Assembly: GCA_036245525.1 (NCBI GenBank)
Contig: BTPG01000005.1
Coordinates: 205,432,030-205,496,029, forward strand
Reading direction: 5' to 3'
Length of the DNA stretch: 64,000 nt
Source of the DNA: Semisulcospira habei
Lineage: Eukaryota > Mollusca > Gastropoda > Semisulcospiridae
Shown: positions 54,076-64,000 of the stretch, one piece after another
How the letters are laid out: every line of letters starts with the position of its first letter
Numbering within the stretch: the first letter of the stretch is position 1
Translations under genes and position numbers: made by a program
The notes under the pieces: generated by a model
What the model saw: only the letters and a program-made list of their open reading frames with translations
Told to the model about the DNA's origin: nothing
Databases searched by the model: none

Positions 54076-54303
54076 CAATCGGAATTTCACACTGGCGTCC
54101 CGTATATTTGCCGGAACATGCACACGTGTAGTTGAGGGCTCCATCGGACAGACAAGTGGCGCCGTAACGACACTGGTGGTTGTTGCAGGGGTCAGGTGGT
54201 GTGGCGCACGTCACTCCCGTCCACCCGTCCTGACAGTGACACACAAAGCCATCCGCCCGGTTCTCACACTTGTGGGTGCCGCATGGAATTTGCAAACATT
54301 TGT
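54076..54303 (-). CDS. exon with two EGF-like domains
   Basis: A 228-bp exon, phase 1 at both ends, acceptor TTGTTAGCTGTAG and donor GTGAGA on the minus strand. EGF 1: KCLQIPCGTHKCENRADGF then VCHCQDGWTGVTC. EGF 2: DPCNNHQCRYGATCLSDGA then YTCACSGKYTGRQCE. Each has six Cys in the usual spacing. EGF repeats form extracellular rods and ligand-binding sites. It probably belongs to the same minus-strand gene as the TSP1 exon at 31.5 kb or to a neighbour. Confidence 0.9.
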
Positions 54304-54683
54304 CTACAGCTAACAAAGAAACAGCAAAATTAATGATAAGAATTGTATTTACCGTCTTTTCAATCTCTTGTGATATTAGACAAGAAAAATCAACAACAAT
54401 GCATGCATATCAAGAATCACAATTAACAAATAGATACATATTAAAACAGTTTGACTACAGGACATGTGTTACACTAACTATTGAAATTGCGATGTTGTTA
54501 TGTTTTGCATATGTGGCAGATGCCACTGTATTTTTGTCGTCATAAGATGCCGATTTCTTCTACGTTAGGCAACAACCTTAACCAATTTCTTTTTCTGCAT
54601 TGCTTGCATTTTTATGCCTTCTTTTATTTGGTTGCGTTCAGTTCTGTGCATGTGAACCTGCTGGATAGAGTTCTACAGTAATA
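54304..54683. other. intron-like DNA, nothing recognised
   Basis: No coding signal between the EGF exon and the LTR retrotransposon. Confidence 0.4.
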
Positions 54684-55690
54684 TGTGTTAGCGAATATTA
54701 CGTAATTCGCATTCCTGCTTACGTGGTGAACTCGCCCTAGGTGGTTTGACGTCATTTATTAGTTGGCGGCTTCTTACGAGTTGTCCGAACAGGTATGACG
54801 TTTGTTTTAGTATTAGCGCATGCGCTTCATCCATTCTTAGTGTTTAGGACCAAAAGTGTAGAACTATATTCGGGCAGTTCACGTGCGCTTGCGAACAGGT
54901 AAGGACGTCATTTTAGATTGTTTTAGAAGGATGGGAGTGTATATAAACCCTGCGAAGTCCGTGCTTGGTTGAGTTAGCCCGTATAGCCGGGTCTCCCGCA
55001 GCTCCATTAGCTCTTAGTCACCCTTAGGTACTGTAGCGTTAGGTTACAGTGAGGTCGGATTTCCGCCTACTCAAACGGGGTTGGGGTCAGTATGGTTGGG
55101 AAGTAGGGATTTAGTGGTTACCCAGGGTCCTCATCCCATCTATCCCCCATGGAGTAAGGGGTCCTTATTTTACATTGGGCTTTTGGGTGGATTTTCTCTC
55201 TCTCTCTCTCTCTGTGTTCTTTGCTGTCGTATGAATGCGATGATGTTCGTGTCGTAATAGCTATCGATCATGGTCTTTTAGATACATGTTTGTCGTATGA
55301 AAGAAATAAAAACGGGTGTGTGTGGAACGCGAGTTGTATTTTGTATTAGTTACGTTTAGACATTACAAACTAGACAGAAACAAGAAACGTGTAAAGATTT
55401 AGGAAATAAATTGGTATTGTTAACCATTGGCCTTTCGTTGAAGTCTTGCTATTACTTAGTATTAGTGTTAGCAAGAGTAAATGTGCGTGTGAACGTTTAA
55501 AATTACCACTAGACTATCACAAATCCGTATGTTAGACATGCACTAGGAAAGGAAAACGTGCACTACCACAGAACTATTGAGATATCGCTACACATTAAGC
55601 TTACATAAACAGGACAATACCTGTTTAGCGCCACAACTGTTTGTTTCGAGGTCATGACCTAGCTGGTATATTTGGTGACGTGAATAACTG
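54684..55690 (+). repeat. probable 5' LTR/leader of the gypsy element, boundaries uncertain
   Basis: It starts TGTGTTAGCGAATATT. A TATA box (TATATAAA, 54940-54947) and a downstream AATAAA (55305-55310) give the U3-R order of an LTR. The 3' LTR is not visible, so neither end could be fixed by comparison. Confidence 0.4.
54940..54947 (+). promoter_or_regulatory. TATA box of the gypsy LTR
   Basis: TATATAAA about 1.05 kb before the gag ATG, in the presumed U3. Confidence 0.5.
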
Positions 55691-55835
55691 ACACATTTGG
55701 TTATTTATAGAACCGTCACATTTGGTGCCGTGACGAGCCGGATGCTAGGTGTGCTAAAACTGGTACACTTTGGTTGACGTGACCAGGACTTGATTGAAAC
55801 ATCGGTTACATTTGGTAGCCGCGATCAGGATTTTC
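55660..55835 (+). promoter_or_regulatory. array of primer-binding-site-like motifs
   Basis: Five related phrases: TATATTTGGTGACGTGA (55667), ACATTTGGTTAT (55693), ACATTTGGTGCCGTGAC (55718), ACACTTTGGTTGACGTGACC (55765) and ACATTTGGTAGCCGCGATCA (55808). TGG followed by a (C)CGTGAC-type sequence resembles a tRNA primer-binding site. Which one is used is unclear. Confidence 0.4.
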
Positions 55836-55997
55836 GATCATAAATAGAAATATTTATCCTACTGGGTGTTAGGTAGACATATTTCAATAGTCTGGTAGGC
55901 TACATGCCGTTTCGTTCTATTGATAACTCGTTGTACCGGTTCCCGTTCTCATAGTTTGTCTAGTTTGTTGTGGTTCGCATTTCTTAGTCATTGCACG

Positions 55998-57316
55998 ATG
56001 GGTGCCATTTTGAGCTTATTCAGATTTTTAATGCCAAGTTGGCTAGAAGCGAAGGAGTCAGCTAGGAAATTAGTTGATTATGATGAAGTAGAAAAGAAAA
56101 GAATAGAGTCCCTACCGGATGGTAGTCGTGACGTAACAGGTCCAGAGATTTTGAACATACCTCGCTGTGCTCGTGTGCACAGTGCGTGTGATCAGGAACA
56201 GTACACGTTTGGTAGTCCAACAGTGATATACACACAAAGTCCTTCTATGCGTGGAGATGCTAGGCCGTGTAATCCACTGGGTAACACACATGATGGGTCC
56301 AGAATGATGACAGAAAATGTACACACACAGTACGATCGGAATGAAAGCGCGAAAAACTTTCAACCGGCCGATCTCTTTCCAAGTAGCGACGTAGCAAACC
56401 GAAGAGCCAATCAGAATGCAGAGATGAGTTTCAGTGGTGACGCAATGCAAGGGAGGCAAACGCAATTAGATTACTCTCTTTCAGGCAGGAAAGAGTTGCG
56501 TCCTGACTTTTTCGATGGTTCTTCTGAACCGCGTGACTTTCTTGCACATTTTGAAAAAATAAGCAAGTGGTCTGGGTATAGCTACGAGGAAAAGGGAATT
56601 AAATTGGCGATATCTCTCAGGGGGCCAGCAAGGCAGATCTTAGGCGATCTTGATTCAGAGGAATCAGAAGATTACGAAACATTGAAAGCTCACCTCATCA
56701 AAAGGTTTAGTCCTGCGGAGAGGACACCCGCATATAGGTGTGAGTTTCGGACGAGATACCAAAAGAAGGGAGAGTCGGTATCCGATTTTGCATTTGCCCT
56801 GAAAAGACTAGCGATCAAAGCATACCCCAATATGCCGTCAGAAGCCAGAGAAACGATAGTTGTAGAACGTTTCATCAACGGGCTAAAGGGCGTCGAACTC
56901 CAAAGACATGTCCAATTCGGACACGCAACCTCAGTAGATATGGCTGTCTCTTTGGCCGATGAATTCGTTTCATTTGAGGGATCCCATGAAGGACTAGGCT
57001 TGAAACCACAGCCTAGTGGGCACAATGTTAGAATAGTTGAAAACGAAGAGGTGGTCCAAACACTGTCAGTAGGAAATACTGAAAAGGTCAAAATGCTTTG
57101 CTGGAAGAGATGAAAGGACTGAGAAAATCAGTGGAAAACATAGCAAGAAGGCTGGCAAAAGTAGAAAATATTACAGCGAGAAACAGAAACAACATCTGCT
57201 TTAACTGTAGAAGACCCGGCCATCGGGCACGTCAATGTCCCATGCTCACTGAAGCAGAAAACAGAAGCGCTAGTGACGCTCCGGAAACAAGGAATACCGG
57301 AGGTTATTTAAACTAG
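55998..57316 (+). pseudogene. gag: gypsy Gag (capsid + zinc knuckle), one frameshift
   Basis: ATG 55998 (MGAILSLFRF). The retrotransposon Gag/capsid domain covers about 56490-56960 (LRPDFFDGSSEPRDFLAHFE, LAISLRGPARQILGDL, YRCEFRTRYQKKGESVSDFA, INGLKGVELQRHVQFG). The frame changes near 57100 and continues to a CCHC nucleocapsid knuckle CFNCRRPGHRARQC at about 57195-57240. The long variable N-terminal region has no domain. Gag coats and packages the element RNA. Confidence 0.85.
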
Positions 57317-57383
57317 AAAGGGCTGAACTGGGGGCCGATGCTTCAGCCCATGAAGAAGTCGAGAGTGATACCTTAGAAAAAAA

Positions 57384-60300
57384 GGCCATCTTGTGAGTCC
57401 AGTGAACATACAGTTGTTAGTTGGTCAGTACCAATTAGAGCTTGCGGTCAAGACTATGAGCTTTTAGTGGATACGGGGGCCGTGAACTCCATGATTTCTG
57501 ACACTATGTACGAGTCATTAAGCCTAGAGAGACCTAAACTCAAACCATTCAAACAGAGACTTTTGTGTGCTAGCGGAGAACCGCTCAAAGTACAAGGTCA
57601 GTGTCAGCTGTCATTTAGTATAGCCGGTCAAAGATACAGACAAAGAATACTTGTTGGAAATATCACATGTGAAGGTGTGATGGGAATGGATTTCCTTTCC
57701 AAACACAAGGCTGTACTGGATCTCTCCAACGGTGTCCTTAGTCTAACTGGAAAACTGATCCCAACTAACAGGGGAGTGAGTTCTTTATGCGCAAGAATAG
57801 TGATAAAAGAAAACGTAGCTGTCCCCCCTGAACCTGAGGTTCTCGTGAAGGGCACGATTCTTGGTGATTGGCTAGGTGGAGAAGAAGGGACGATAGAACC
57901 ATTGGTACAATACAAGGGGAGTAACAAAGTAGAGATCCCCAGGTCACTAGTGAAAGTGGTTGACAGAGACGTCCTAATACCCATCACCAATTTTAGTGAA
58001 CATGTTTCTGAGATCAAAGCAGGCACTACCCTCGACTCCCTCCAAGCGGTTGACTTTATCGCTGATACAGAACCCCAGCAGATGGGCCACAAAGGCCCCG
58101 CTTTAGACAGTCTGCCAGATCATTTGAGAGAGTTAGTGGAGAATGTATCTGACCAGGTCAGTGAAAAGACTAAAGGTGAGTTAGCCCACCTTTTACAGAA
58201 GTATCAAAACACGTTTGTGGGGCCAGGTGAAAAACTAGGACGAACGGGGTTGGTCAAACACACTATAGATACAGGTGACCATAAACCAATCAAGCTTCCC
58301 CTTAGACGTCCTCCCCTAGCCCAGAAACCCATCATTTGCGATGAAGTACACAAAATGTTGGACGCAGGCATTATAGAATCGAGTGACAGCCCTTGGGCTG
58401 CGCCTGTCGTACTAGTGAAGAAGAAGACAGGTGAAATTCGGTTTTGTGTAGACTTCCGCAAGCTACACGAAATCACGCGCAAGGACGCTTTTCCACTTCC
58501 CAGGGTAGATGAAAGCTTAGATCAGTTGTGCGGATCCAGGTGGTTTTCAACCTTAGATTTAGCACAAGGGTTTTTCCAGGTAGAAATGGACGAAAAGGAT
58601 AAAGAGAAAACAGCGTTCTCAACACCCTTAGGGTTGTATCAGTTTAACGTCCTTCCATTTGGACTATGTAACAGTCCCGCGACTTTTCAAAGACTCCTTG
58701 AGCTTGTACTGAAGGGCATTGGGTTCGACAGAGTCCTAGTGTACGTTGACGATCTGATAGTTATGGCTAGAACAGAAAAGGAAGCGTTGAACAATTTAGA
58801 AATTGTCCTAAGGAGGTTGGAACAGGCCAACCTGAAAATCAAACCAAGCAAGTGTTCCCTGCTCCAGAAGACTGTAGAGTACTTGGGTCACACTGTGTCT
58901 GACCAAGGAATTTCGTGTAGTCAAGAGAAGGTCAAGGCCGTTCTTGATTGGCCGGTTCCTAGAAACCTAAAAGAAGTAAGAGGAATCTTGGGGCTAGCCT
59001 CTTACTACAGACGACACATTAAAAACTTCGCTGGTATAGCGAAACCACTCACGAATCTCACAAGAAAAGGACAGCCTTTTGTGTGGGATGAAAATTGTCA
59101 GGCTGCCTTCGAGACTCTGAAACAAAAGTTAGTGACCGCTCCCATACTGGCATACCCTGATCCGAATGGGACGTTTATTTTAGACACAGATGCCAGTGCT
59201 GGTGCAATTGGGGCTGTCCTATCTCAGCGACAAGACGGGGTCGAAAAGGTCATAGCTTACGCAAGCAAGACACTTCCTCAGAGTAGGAGACGATACTGCG
59301 TCACGTACAGGGAGTTGTACGCAGTGGTGTATTTCGTCCGGAGTTTTAGGCACTACCTGTGGGGAAACCATTTCTTGCTCAGGACTGATCATGGATCACT
59401 CAGGTGGCTCCGAAACTTTAAACAACCAGAGGGTATTGTGGCCAGGTGGATTGCCGCACTAGACGCATACGATTTTGACATAGAACATCGGAGGGTTGTT
59501 AGTCATGGTAACGCAGACGCGATGTCACGTATACCGTACAGAAAGTGTCACAGGGAAGAGTGCAGTGATTGTTGCGAGAACCCGTTGAGGGTGGTCACTC
59601 GAGCTCAAGCGAAAAACTTAGAGTCGGGGGGTGTTATGGAGAATAGAAGTACAAATGTGGGGGATATGGAAACTACCACCACAAGGAAAGCGTGTAAACC
59701 TTCCACTTCTAATGATCCGGGGGGCACAGTTGACCTAGAAACTCAAGAGCGGGGAATGCTAACAAGGTCTAGAGCAAAGGCACTGATAGCTGGGGCAGGC
59801 GATAGTAACCAATCCGAGGTGGAGAGTGTAGTTACCCGCCAAGGAACCGCTTGCGTAGACTCAGAAGGGGAGTGTAGTTCTAGATCAGAGCGCGTGACTC
59901 AGTCCCAAGGTCGAAGGCGACAGACGGATTCAGGTGCAAGGGGTGTAGATGTCAGGAGTAATCCTGAAGCGGGCTTGTTGGGGAATGAAGTCCCTTCTGA
60001 TATCCCATGTCCTCCTAGTCCGTCGGAGGAAGACGAGTCGATGTCTGGAGATGTTGACCAATCTGGTGACGACCAGTTGGGGACGCATCATCCAGAATTG
60101 GCGGGCCTTGATCAAGCCCACGACGAGCAACATGAACTAATTGATGAATTTTTCCCTGAACACTGGTATATGAGTTGGACACCTCCCGAATTAAGGTCCT
60201 TACAGTTGAAGGATCCAATGACAAGGGTTTTACTTGAGTTGAAAGAAAAGGGAAACAAACCATCTAAGCCAGAGATTGCACAGTATGGAGATGATATAAG

Positions 60301-61465
60301 AACCGTGTTGTATCGCTGGGACGAACTTAGGGTCCTGGATGGAGTACTGTATATTGATGCATACCTAGAGGGCAGGCTCGGAACCAGAACTGTTCTGATC
60401 GCTCCCCAAAGAATTCGAGAAGACATCATGCAGTTAGCACACGACCATAAACTAGCTGGACACCTAGGCAGGGACAAGACAATTGCTCAGGTCAAATCCC
60501 AGGTATACTGGCCACGCATGAATAGTGACATAGCCAGATGGTGTGCAGAATGTGTGCCTTGTGCTCACAAAAAAACAGGTCCGATGCAACATGTGAACAC
60601 GGGTACTCCACTCGAGCGAATAGGAATCGACATTCTCGGTCCTCTACCTTTGACCGATAATGGGCACGAGTATATCGTAGTAGTACAAGACTACTTTACT
60701 AAATTCGTAGAGGCATACACGTTGCCTGATCATACTGCCCAGAGGTAGCTGATAAACTCGTTACGGAGTTCATTTGTCGGTATGGAGTCCCTCGTGTTAT
60801 CCATACGGATCAAGGGAGAGAATTTGAGTCAATTCTGTTTCAACAACTGTGCAATTTACTTGACATTGACAAAACACGAACTACCCCATATCACCCGCAG
60901 AGCGACGGGATGGTAGAAAGACACAATGCCGTATTACAACAAATGTTATCACTATTCGTCAATGAACGAATAAATGACTGGGATGAGCATCTTCCCTACT
61001 TGTTAGCAGCATACCGAGCATCACAGAATCTGTCCACCTAACCTTCTAATGTTTGGTAGGGAAGTCACTCTGCCATTCGGGCTTCTCATGGGCCCTCCTC
61101 CCAAAACTCCCCAAGAGGCGTGCATGTGTGAATATGTGGAATGGGTGAGACAGACGTTGGAAGCCACGTTTGACTATGCTAGGCGCAACTTACAGAAAAA
61201 CAGCACCAGGCAGAAGAGATATTATGACAGAAAAGCTAGGGCTAGGGATATTCCAGTGGGGTCCTTCTGTTGGAGATGGTACCCACCCAGAGGTAATGAA
61301 AAACTCGGGCTAGGCTGGACGGCTCCCTACCAGGTCTTGGAAAGGGTAGGAGATACCAAGGTGACAATACAAAAGCCCGGGCATAACCCAGTAACCGTAC
61401 ACGTTAATGATCTAAAAGTGTACAGGGGCCGCGATAAACCACCCTTCAACCCCATAACGCCCTAG
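57384..61465 (+). pseudogene. pol: gypsy Pol: protease, RT, RNase H, integrase; broken in integrase
   Basis: Protease active site ELLVDTGAVNSMI (57455-57495). RT: RFCVDFRKLHEITRKDAFPL, QFNVLPFGLCNSPATFQR and the catalytic VLVYVDDLIVMA (58735-58770). RNase H: FILDTDASAGAIGAVLSQ, with TYRELYAVVYFVRSFRHYLW and RTDHGSLRWL. A long acidic linker (about 59580-60150) precedes the integrase HHCC finger (HKLAGHLGRDKT ... CVPCAHKK) and first core Asp (GIDILGPLP). A frameshift near 60745 precedes the second Asp (HTDQGREF) and Glu (MVERHN), and another break near 61030-61045 precedes the C-terminal domain (61049-61465: VGSFCWRWYPPRG, WTAPYQVLERVG). Clearly Ty3/gypsy by RT and domain order (integrase last). 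Confidence 0.9.
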
Positions 61466-61703
61466 AGACCCGCAAAGACAAAAGAAGGGAGAAAACTGAA
61501 GATTGCCAAATTACGTTGTCTTTTACATCTAATTGTTTCAGATTCAACATGGCGCCATGAGTGGTATGTGAATATTGGCAGGTCAGCTTCAAACGGCAAA
61601 AGAACAAAGTGCGTCATCTACAAAGGGAGCATGCACAAGAATACAGGAACAGGCATGCGGTCACCCGACCAGTTGTGGATGCAAGCTCGGCCGACCTCAA
61701 GGN
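61466..61703 (+). other. post-pol region with a decayed C2H2-like frame
   Basis: After a TTGTTTCAG, a frame reads CEYWQVSFKRQKNKVRHLQR followed by EH, resembling a C2H2 finger in which the second Cys has become Tyr. An upstream ATG is followed by an early TGA. It could be a third gypsy ORF or unrelated. The gap follows. Confidence 0.3.
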
Positions 61704-62202
61704 NNNNNNNNNNNNNNNNNNNNNNNNNNNNNNNNNNNNNNNNNNNNNNNNNNNNNNNNNNNNNNNNNNNNNNNNNNNNNNNNNNNNNNNNNNNNNNNNN
61801 NNNNNNNNNNNNNNNNNNNNNNNNNNNNNNNNNNNNNNNNNNNNNNNNNNNNNNNNNNNNNNNNNNNNNNNNNNNNNNNNNNNNNNNNNNNNNNNNNNNN
61901 NNNNNNNNNNNNNNNNNNNNNNNNNNNNNNNNNNNNNNNNNNNNNNNNNNNNNNNNNNNNNNNNNNNNNNNNNNNNNNNNNNNNNNNNNNNNNNNNNNNN
62001 NNNNNNNNNNNNNNNNNNNNNNNNNNNNNNNNNNNNNNNNNNNNNNNNNNNNNNNNNNNNNNNNNNNNNNNNNNNNNNNNNNNNNNNNNNNNNNNNNNNN
62101 NNNNNNNNNNNNNNNNNNNNNNNNNNNNNNNNNNNNNNNNNNNNNNNNNNNNNNNNNNNNNNNNNNNNNNNNNNNNNNNNNNNNNNNNNNNNNNNNNNNN
62201 NN
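61704..62202. other. assembly gap (about 500 N)
   Basis: A run of N of standard length, so the true size is unknown. The missing gypsy 3' LTR may lie here. Peptides predicted across it are meaningless. Confidence 0.99.
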
Positions 62203-62277
62203 GCGCCAATTGTAGCCAAATTCAACAAACAAAAAAGTGAAATATTAAAATTATTATTTGAAAACCACAGTTCAGGA

Positions 62278-62330
62278 GACAGATCGACCATGATAGTCCA
62301 AAGGTGATTCTAGAATAGCTTATCACTTCA
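62278..62330. mobile_element. palindromic MITE remnant
   Basis: GGAGACAGATCGACCATGAT, AGTCCAAAGGTGATTCTAGA and ATAGCTT match one arm of the TTAA MITE family; the other arm is gone. Confidence 0.5.
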
Positions 62331-62369
62331 TGAGCAAGACCTGAGGACGGCCATAAATTTAACCTGCGA

Positions 62370-62474
62370 CATGTATTACCACCAAGACCAATGTGTATCC
62401 ATGTTTCTTGATCGGTTTTGGCTCTTCATCGTTGAAGGAACAGAGATTTCAAAAACTAAAATGTACGGACATAT
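62370..62474 (+). repeat. dispersed repeat next to TM exon
   Basis: AGACCAATGTGTATCCATGT, TTCTTGATCGG and GAGATTTCAAAAACTAAAAT match 53905-54005 in the same orientation. Confidence 0.55.
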
Positions 62475-62584
62475 CCCAGTGCGTAAGGGCCATCGGGCCG
62501 ACATCGGTCGCCGTTGGCCCGCGCATAGCTGTGCGCGGCCAACGGTGGCCGACGTCGGCTTCATGGTTATTTGCGCATTGGGAT
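62475..62584. mobile_element. GC-rich palindromic MITE
   Basis: CCCAGTGCGTAAGGGCCATC at the left pairs imperfectly with the complement of GCGCATTGGGATC at the right. The centre GCGCATAGCTGTGCGC is palindromic and the arms share GCCGACRTCGGYCRCCGTTG. Fold-back over about 110 bp with no coding capacity. Confidence 0.7.
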
Positions 62585-62611
62585 CTTGTAGTTAATATCA
62601 AGTACACTCAC

Positions 62612-62837
62612 CTTCTGCTCTTCTTGTACTTTAATATGGTCACTACCATCACGTAGACTATTCCGACGACAAGAACCGTGACGCAGACGCCCACAACGAT
62701 AGCGATGACACTGTTACTATCGTCATCATCATGTTCCCATTTTTTAGGCGTCGTTCTGACTGTGGCTGCTACTGTGGTTGTGACTGTGGTTGTGACTGTG
62801 GTTGTTACTGTGGTTGGTACTGTGATGGTGCTCGGGT
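62612..62837 (-). CDS. exon: Thr-rich stalk, transmembrane helix, start of cytoplasmic tail
   Basis: A 226-bp exon (phase 1 in, 2 out), acceptor TTTCTCTTTTCAG, donor GTGAGT. It encodes a TVTTTVTTTV repeat (likely O-glycosylated), an acidic HDDDDSNS juxtamembrane stretch, one transmembrane helix (VIAIVVGVCVTVLVVGIVYV plus MVVTIL) and a basic stop-transfer KYKKSR. It is typical of the end of the ectodomain of a type I receptor or adhesion protein. The stalk DNA is a 12-bp repeat (ACAGTNACAACC). Confidence 0.8.
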
Positions 62838-63594
62838 CTGAAAAGAGAAAAAAATCAACGATTACCCTACTAGACTTTCACAAAGAGAAACAAACAAATA
62901 AAACTACTGACTATAGCAACACAAATCAAAACAACAGCAACAACAACAAAAACAAACCAAAACAAACAAAGACACCAAGATAAAAAAAAACTGATAGCAA
63001 TATTCTGCGTAACCCTTGCACTGCTAGAGGCTATACAACACAATCACAGATTAATGCCGGAGATACACAAAACACTATTTAATCCCGTCACTGCCGAGAA
63101 AAAGTGAACACAACTCTAAATGCAAGAGACATAGATCATCATGAGCCCCCGCTTGTGCTGGGCTCATTAGGATCTATCAATCTTGCTGACACCACTTGTC
63201 ATCCATGTTCTATGGGCGGATGGGGTTCCCTGGCGTTGAATTCACAAAGACTTCAGAAATACGATCTGCTAAGTGTTCAGAGGTTATCCTAGCAAAAGGA
63301 ACACGATGAATGTTCATGATTGAAGAGTCTGTGTGGGCGTGTCCGCAATACACCTTTTGTGAATCCTCAATTTATGCGTATTTTGTTGTGTCGCAGCAGA
63401 CAATAGGTCATGGAGATCTAATTAAACGAAGTACTCAAAAAGACGCTATTTCTTATAATATATTACTGCATTTGTGTACACATTTATTCACATGACCCAA
63501 AACCCTAACAAATCTGTTTTAAAGTCTTTTAATTCGACCGATACATAGCACCGAAAGCAATTCAATAGGGGTGAATGAACAATTAAAAACTTAC
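62838..63594. other. intron between two minus-strand exons
   Basis: Contains CAA-rich simple sequence (62880-62985) and a copy of the GAGGCATAGATC-family repeat at 63105-63270 (GCAAGAGACATAGATCATCA, GTCATCCATGTTCTATGGGC). No other exon seen. Whether the two exons splice directly is not proven: the donor after 63595 is phase 1 and the acceptor before 62837 is phase 1, so they are compatible. Confidence 0.5.
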
Positions 63595-63750
63595 AGAGAC
63601 ACTGGTGGACACTGAAGGCCCCCAAGACGTCCCACGTGAGTCCATCAGGACAGGGTTTACAAGAGGTGGAGCCGGCCTGGTCCTGGTATTGACCCAGTGG
63701 GCATGGAACACATCCACCGTTCTCTTCCTTGTAGCCGTGCGGGCACTCCA
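63595..63750 (-). CDS. exon with GCC2/GCC3-like (ephrin-receptor-like) Cys-rich domain
   Basis: A 156-bp exon, phase 1 at both ends, acceptor TTTTTACTTTTAG, donor GTAAGT. It encodes ECPHGYKEENGGCVPCPLG, QYQDQAGSTSCKPCPDGL and a final HQCL. The CxxCPxGxYQDxxGxxxCxxCP pattern is the GCC2/GCC3 or TNFR-like module found in large extracellular matrix and receptor proteins with EGF repeats. Phase-compatible with the transmembrane exon at 62612-62837. Confidence 0.85.
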
Positions 63751-63784
63751 CTAAAAGTAAAAACAGATATCGTGATCCAGTATT

Positions 63785-64000
63785 TGATCCCCCCACGGTC
63801 ATCCGGAGTACAGACTCGCCCTCTCCAACAGGTTCCAGGTTCTCCAAGAGCTTCTGGACGAAGGAACCATTGACGAGCAGTGGAGAGGGGTGAGAGACGC
63901 AGTAACTGCAGCATGCAAGGAGGTGTTGGGCTACAGGAAGCACACTCACAAAGAGTGGATAACACCAATGACACTCGAGAAAGTAGTAGATAGAAAGAAG
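63785..64000 (+). pseudogene. RTE-like LINE fragment running off the window
   Basis: The plus-strand frame has YRLALSNRFQVLQELLDEGT, VRDAVTAACKEVLGYRKHTH and KEWITPMTLEKVVDRKK. This is the linker between endonuclease and RT in RTE-like LINEs. The endonuclease is absent, so the copy is probably 5' truncated near 63785. Its 3' part lies outside. Confidence 0.75.

Noticed and set aside
54005..54313. Plus-strand ORF of 102 residues
   Set aside because: Antisense of the EGF exon, which has correct splice sites and Cys spacing on the minus strand.
61561..62307. Long ORFs across the gap
   Set aside because: The residues are X from the N run; nothing can be inferred.

Overview
This is a metazoan nuclear contig, very probably lophotrochozoan and most likely a marine mollusc such as a gastropod. 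The reasons are scattered phase-1 exons of extracellular domains (EGF, TSP1, GCC2/GCC3-like), tRNA-derived SINEs, several non-LTR families, long (CA)n and (TC)n tracts, and a complete Polinton/Maverick. There are no bacterial operons. Most of the window is transposable elements nested in introns. It holds one assembly gap of about 500 N near 61.7-62.2 kb.

Layout. 0.85-3.0 kb is a 5'-truncated LINE. 3-10 kb is intron-like DNA with a duplicated exon-like block, a decayed LINE and copies of a dispersed repeat. 10-15.9 kb is a plus-strand gene (upstream exon near 11.3 kb, large exon 12639-15056) for a protein with C2H2-like fingers, a tyrosine-recombinase-like domain and a Myb/SANT-like tail; one in-frame TAG interrupts it. 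Its intron holds a three-layer nest of repeats. 15.9-16.6 kb is a cluster of palindromic MITEs with TTAA target sites. 17.4-25.6 kb is a head-to-tail array of three LINE copies separated by TC repeats. 26-28.2 kb is a minus-strand LINE carrying a second, twin-primed RTE-like LINE with an intact 12-bp target duplication. 29-34.5 kb is inverted repeats, a SINE and a TSP1 exon on the minus strand.

34606-53280 is an 18.7-kb Polinton (polintovirus-like element) with about 250-bp terminal inverted repeats (about 97% identical by eye) and a 5/6 match to a 6-bp target duplication. It carries an integrase, a protein-primed DNA polymerase B, a packaging ATPase, candidate major and minor capsid proteins and several conserved accessory proteins. 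Many genes are broken by frameshifts, stops or insertions; no adenain-type protease was recognised. It lies between a TSP1 exon (31.5 kb) and an EGF exon (54.1 kb), both on the minus strand, so it is probably intronic.

54.7-61.5 kb is a Ty3/gypsy LTR retrotransposon (gag, pol with PR-RT-RH-IN) whose 3' LTR is not visible and may fall in the gap. 62.6-63.75 kb has two more minus-strand exons (Thr-rich stalk plus transmembrane helix; Cys-rich GCC2/GCC3-like). The contig ends in a plus-strand RTE-like LINE fragment.
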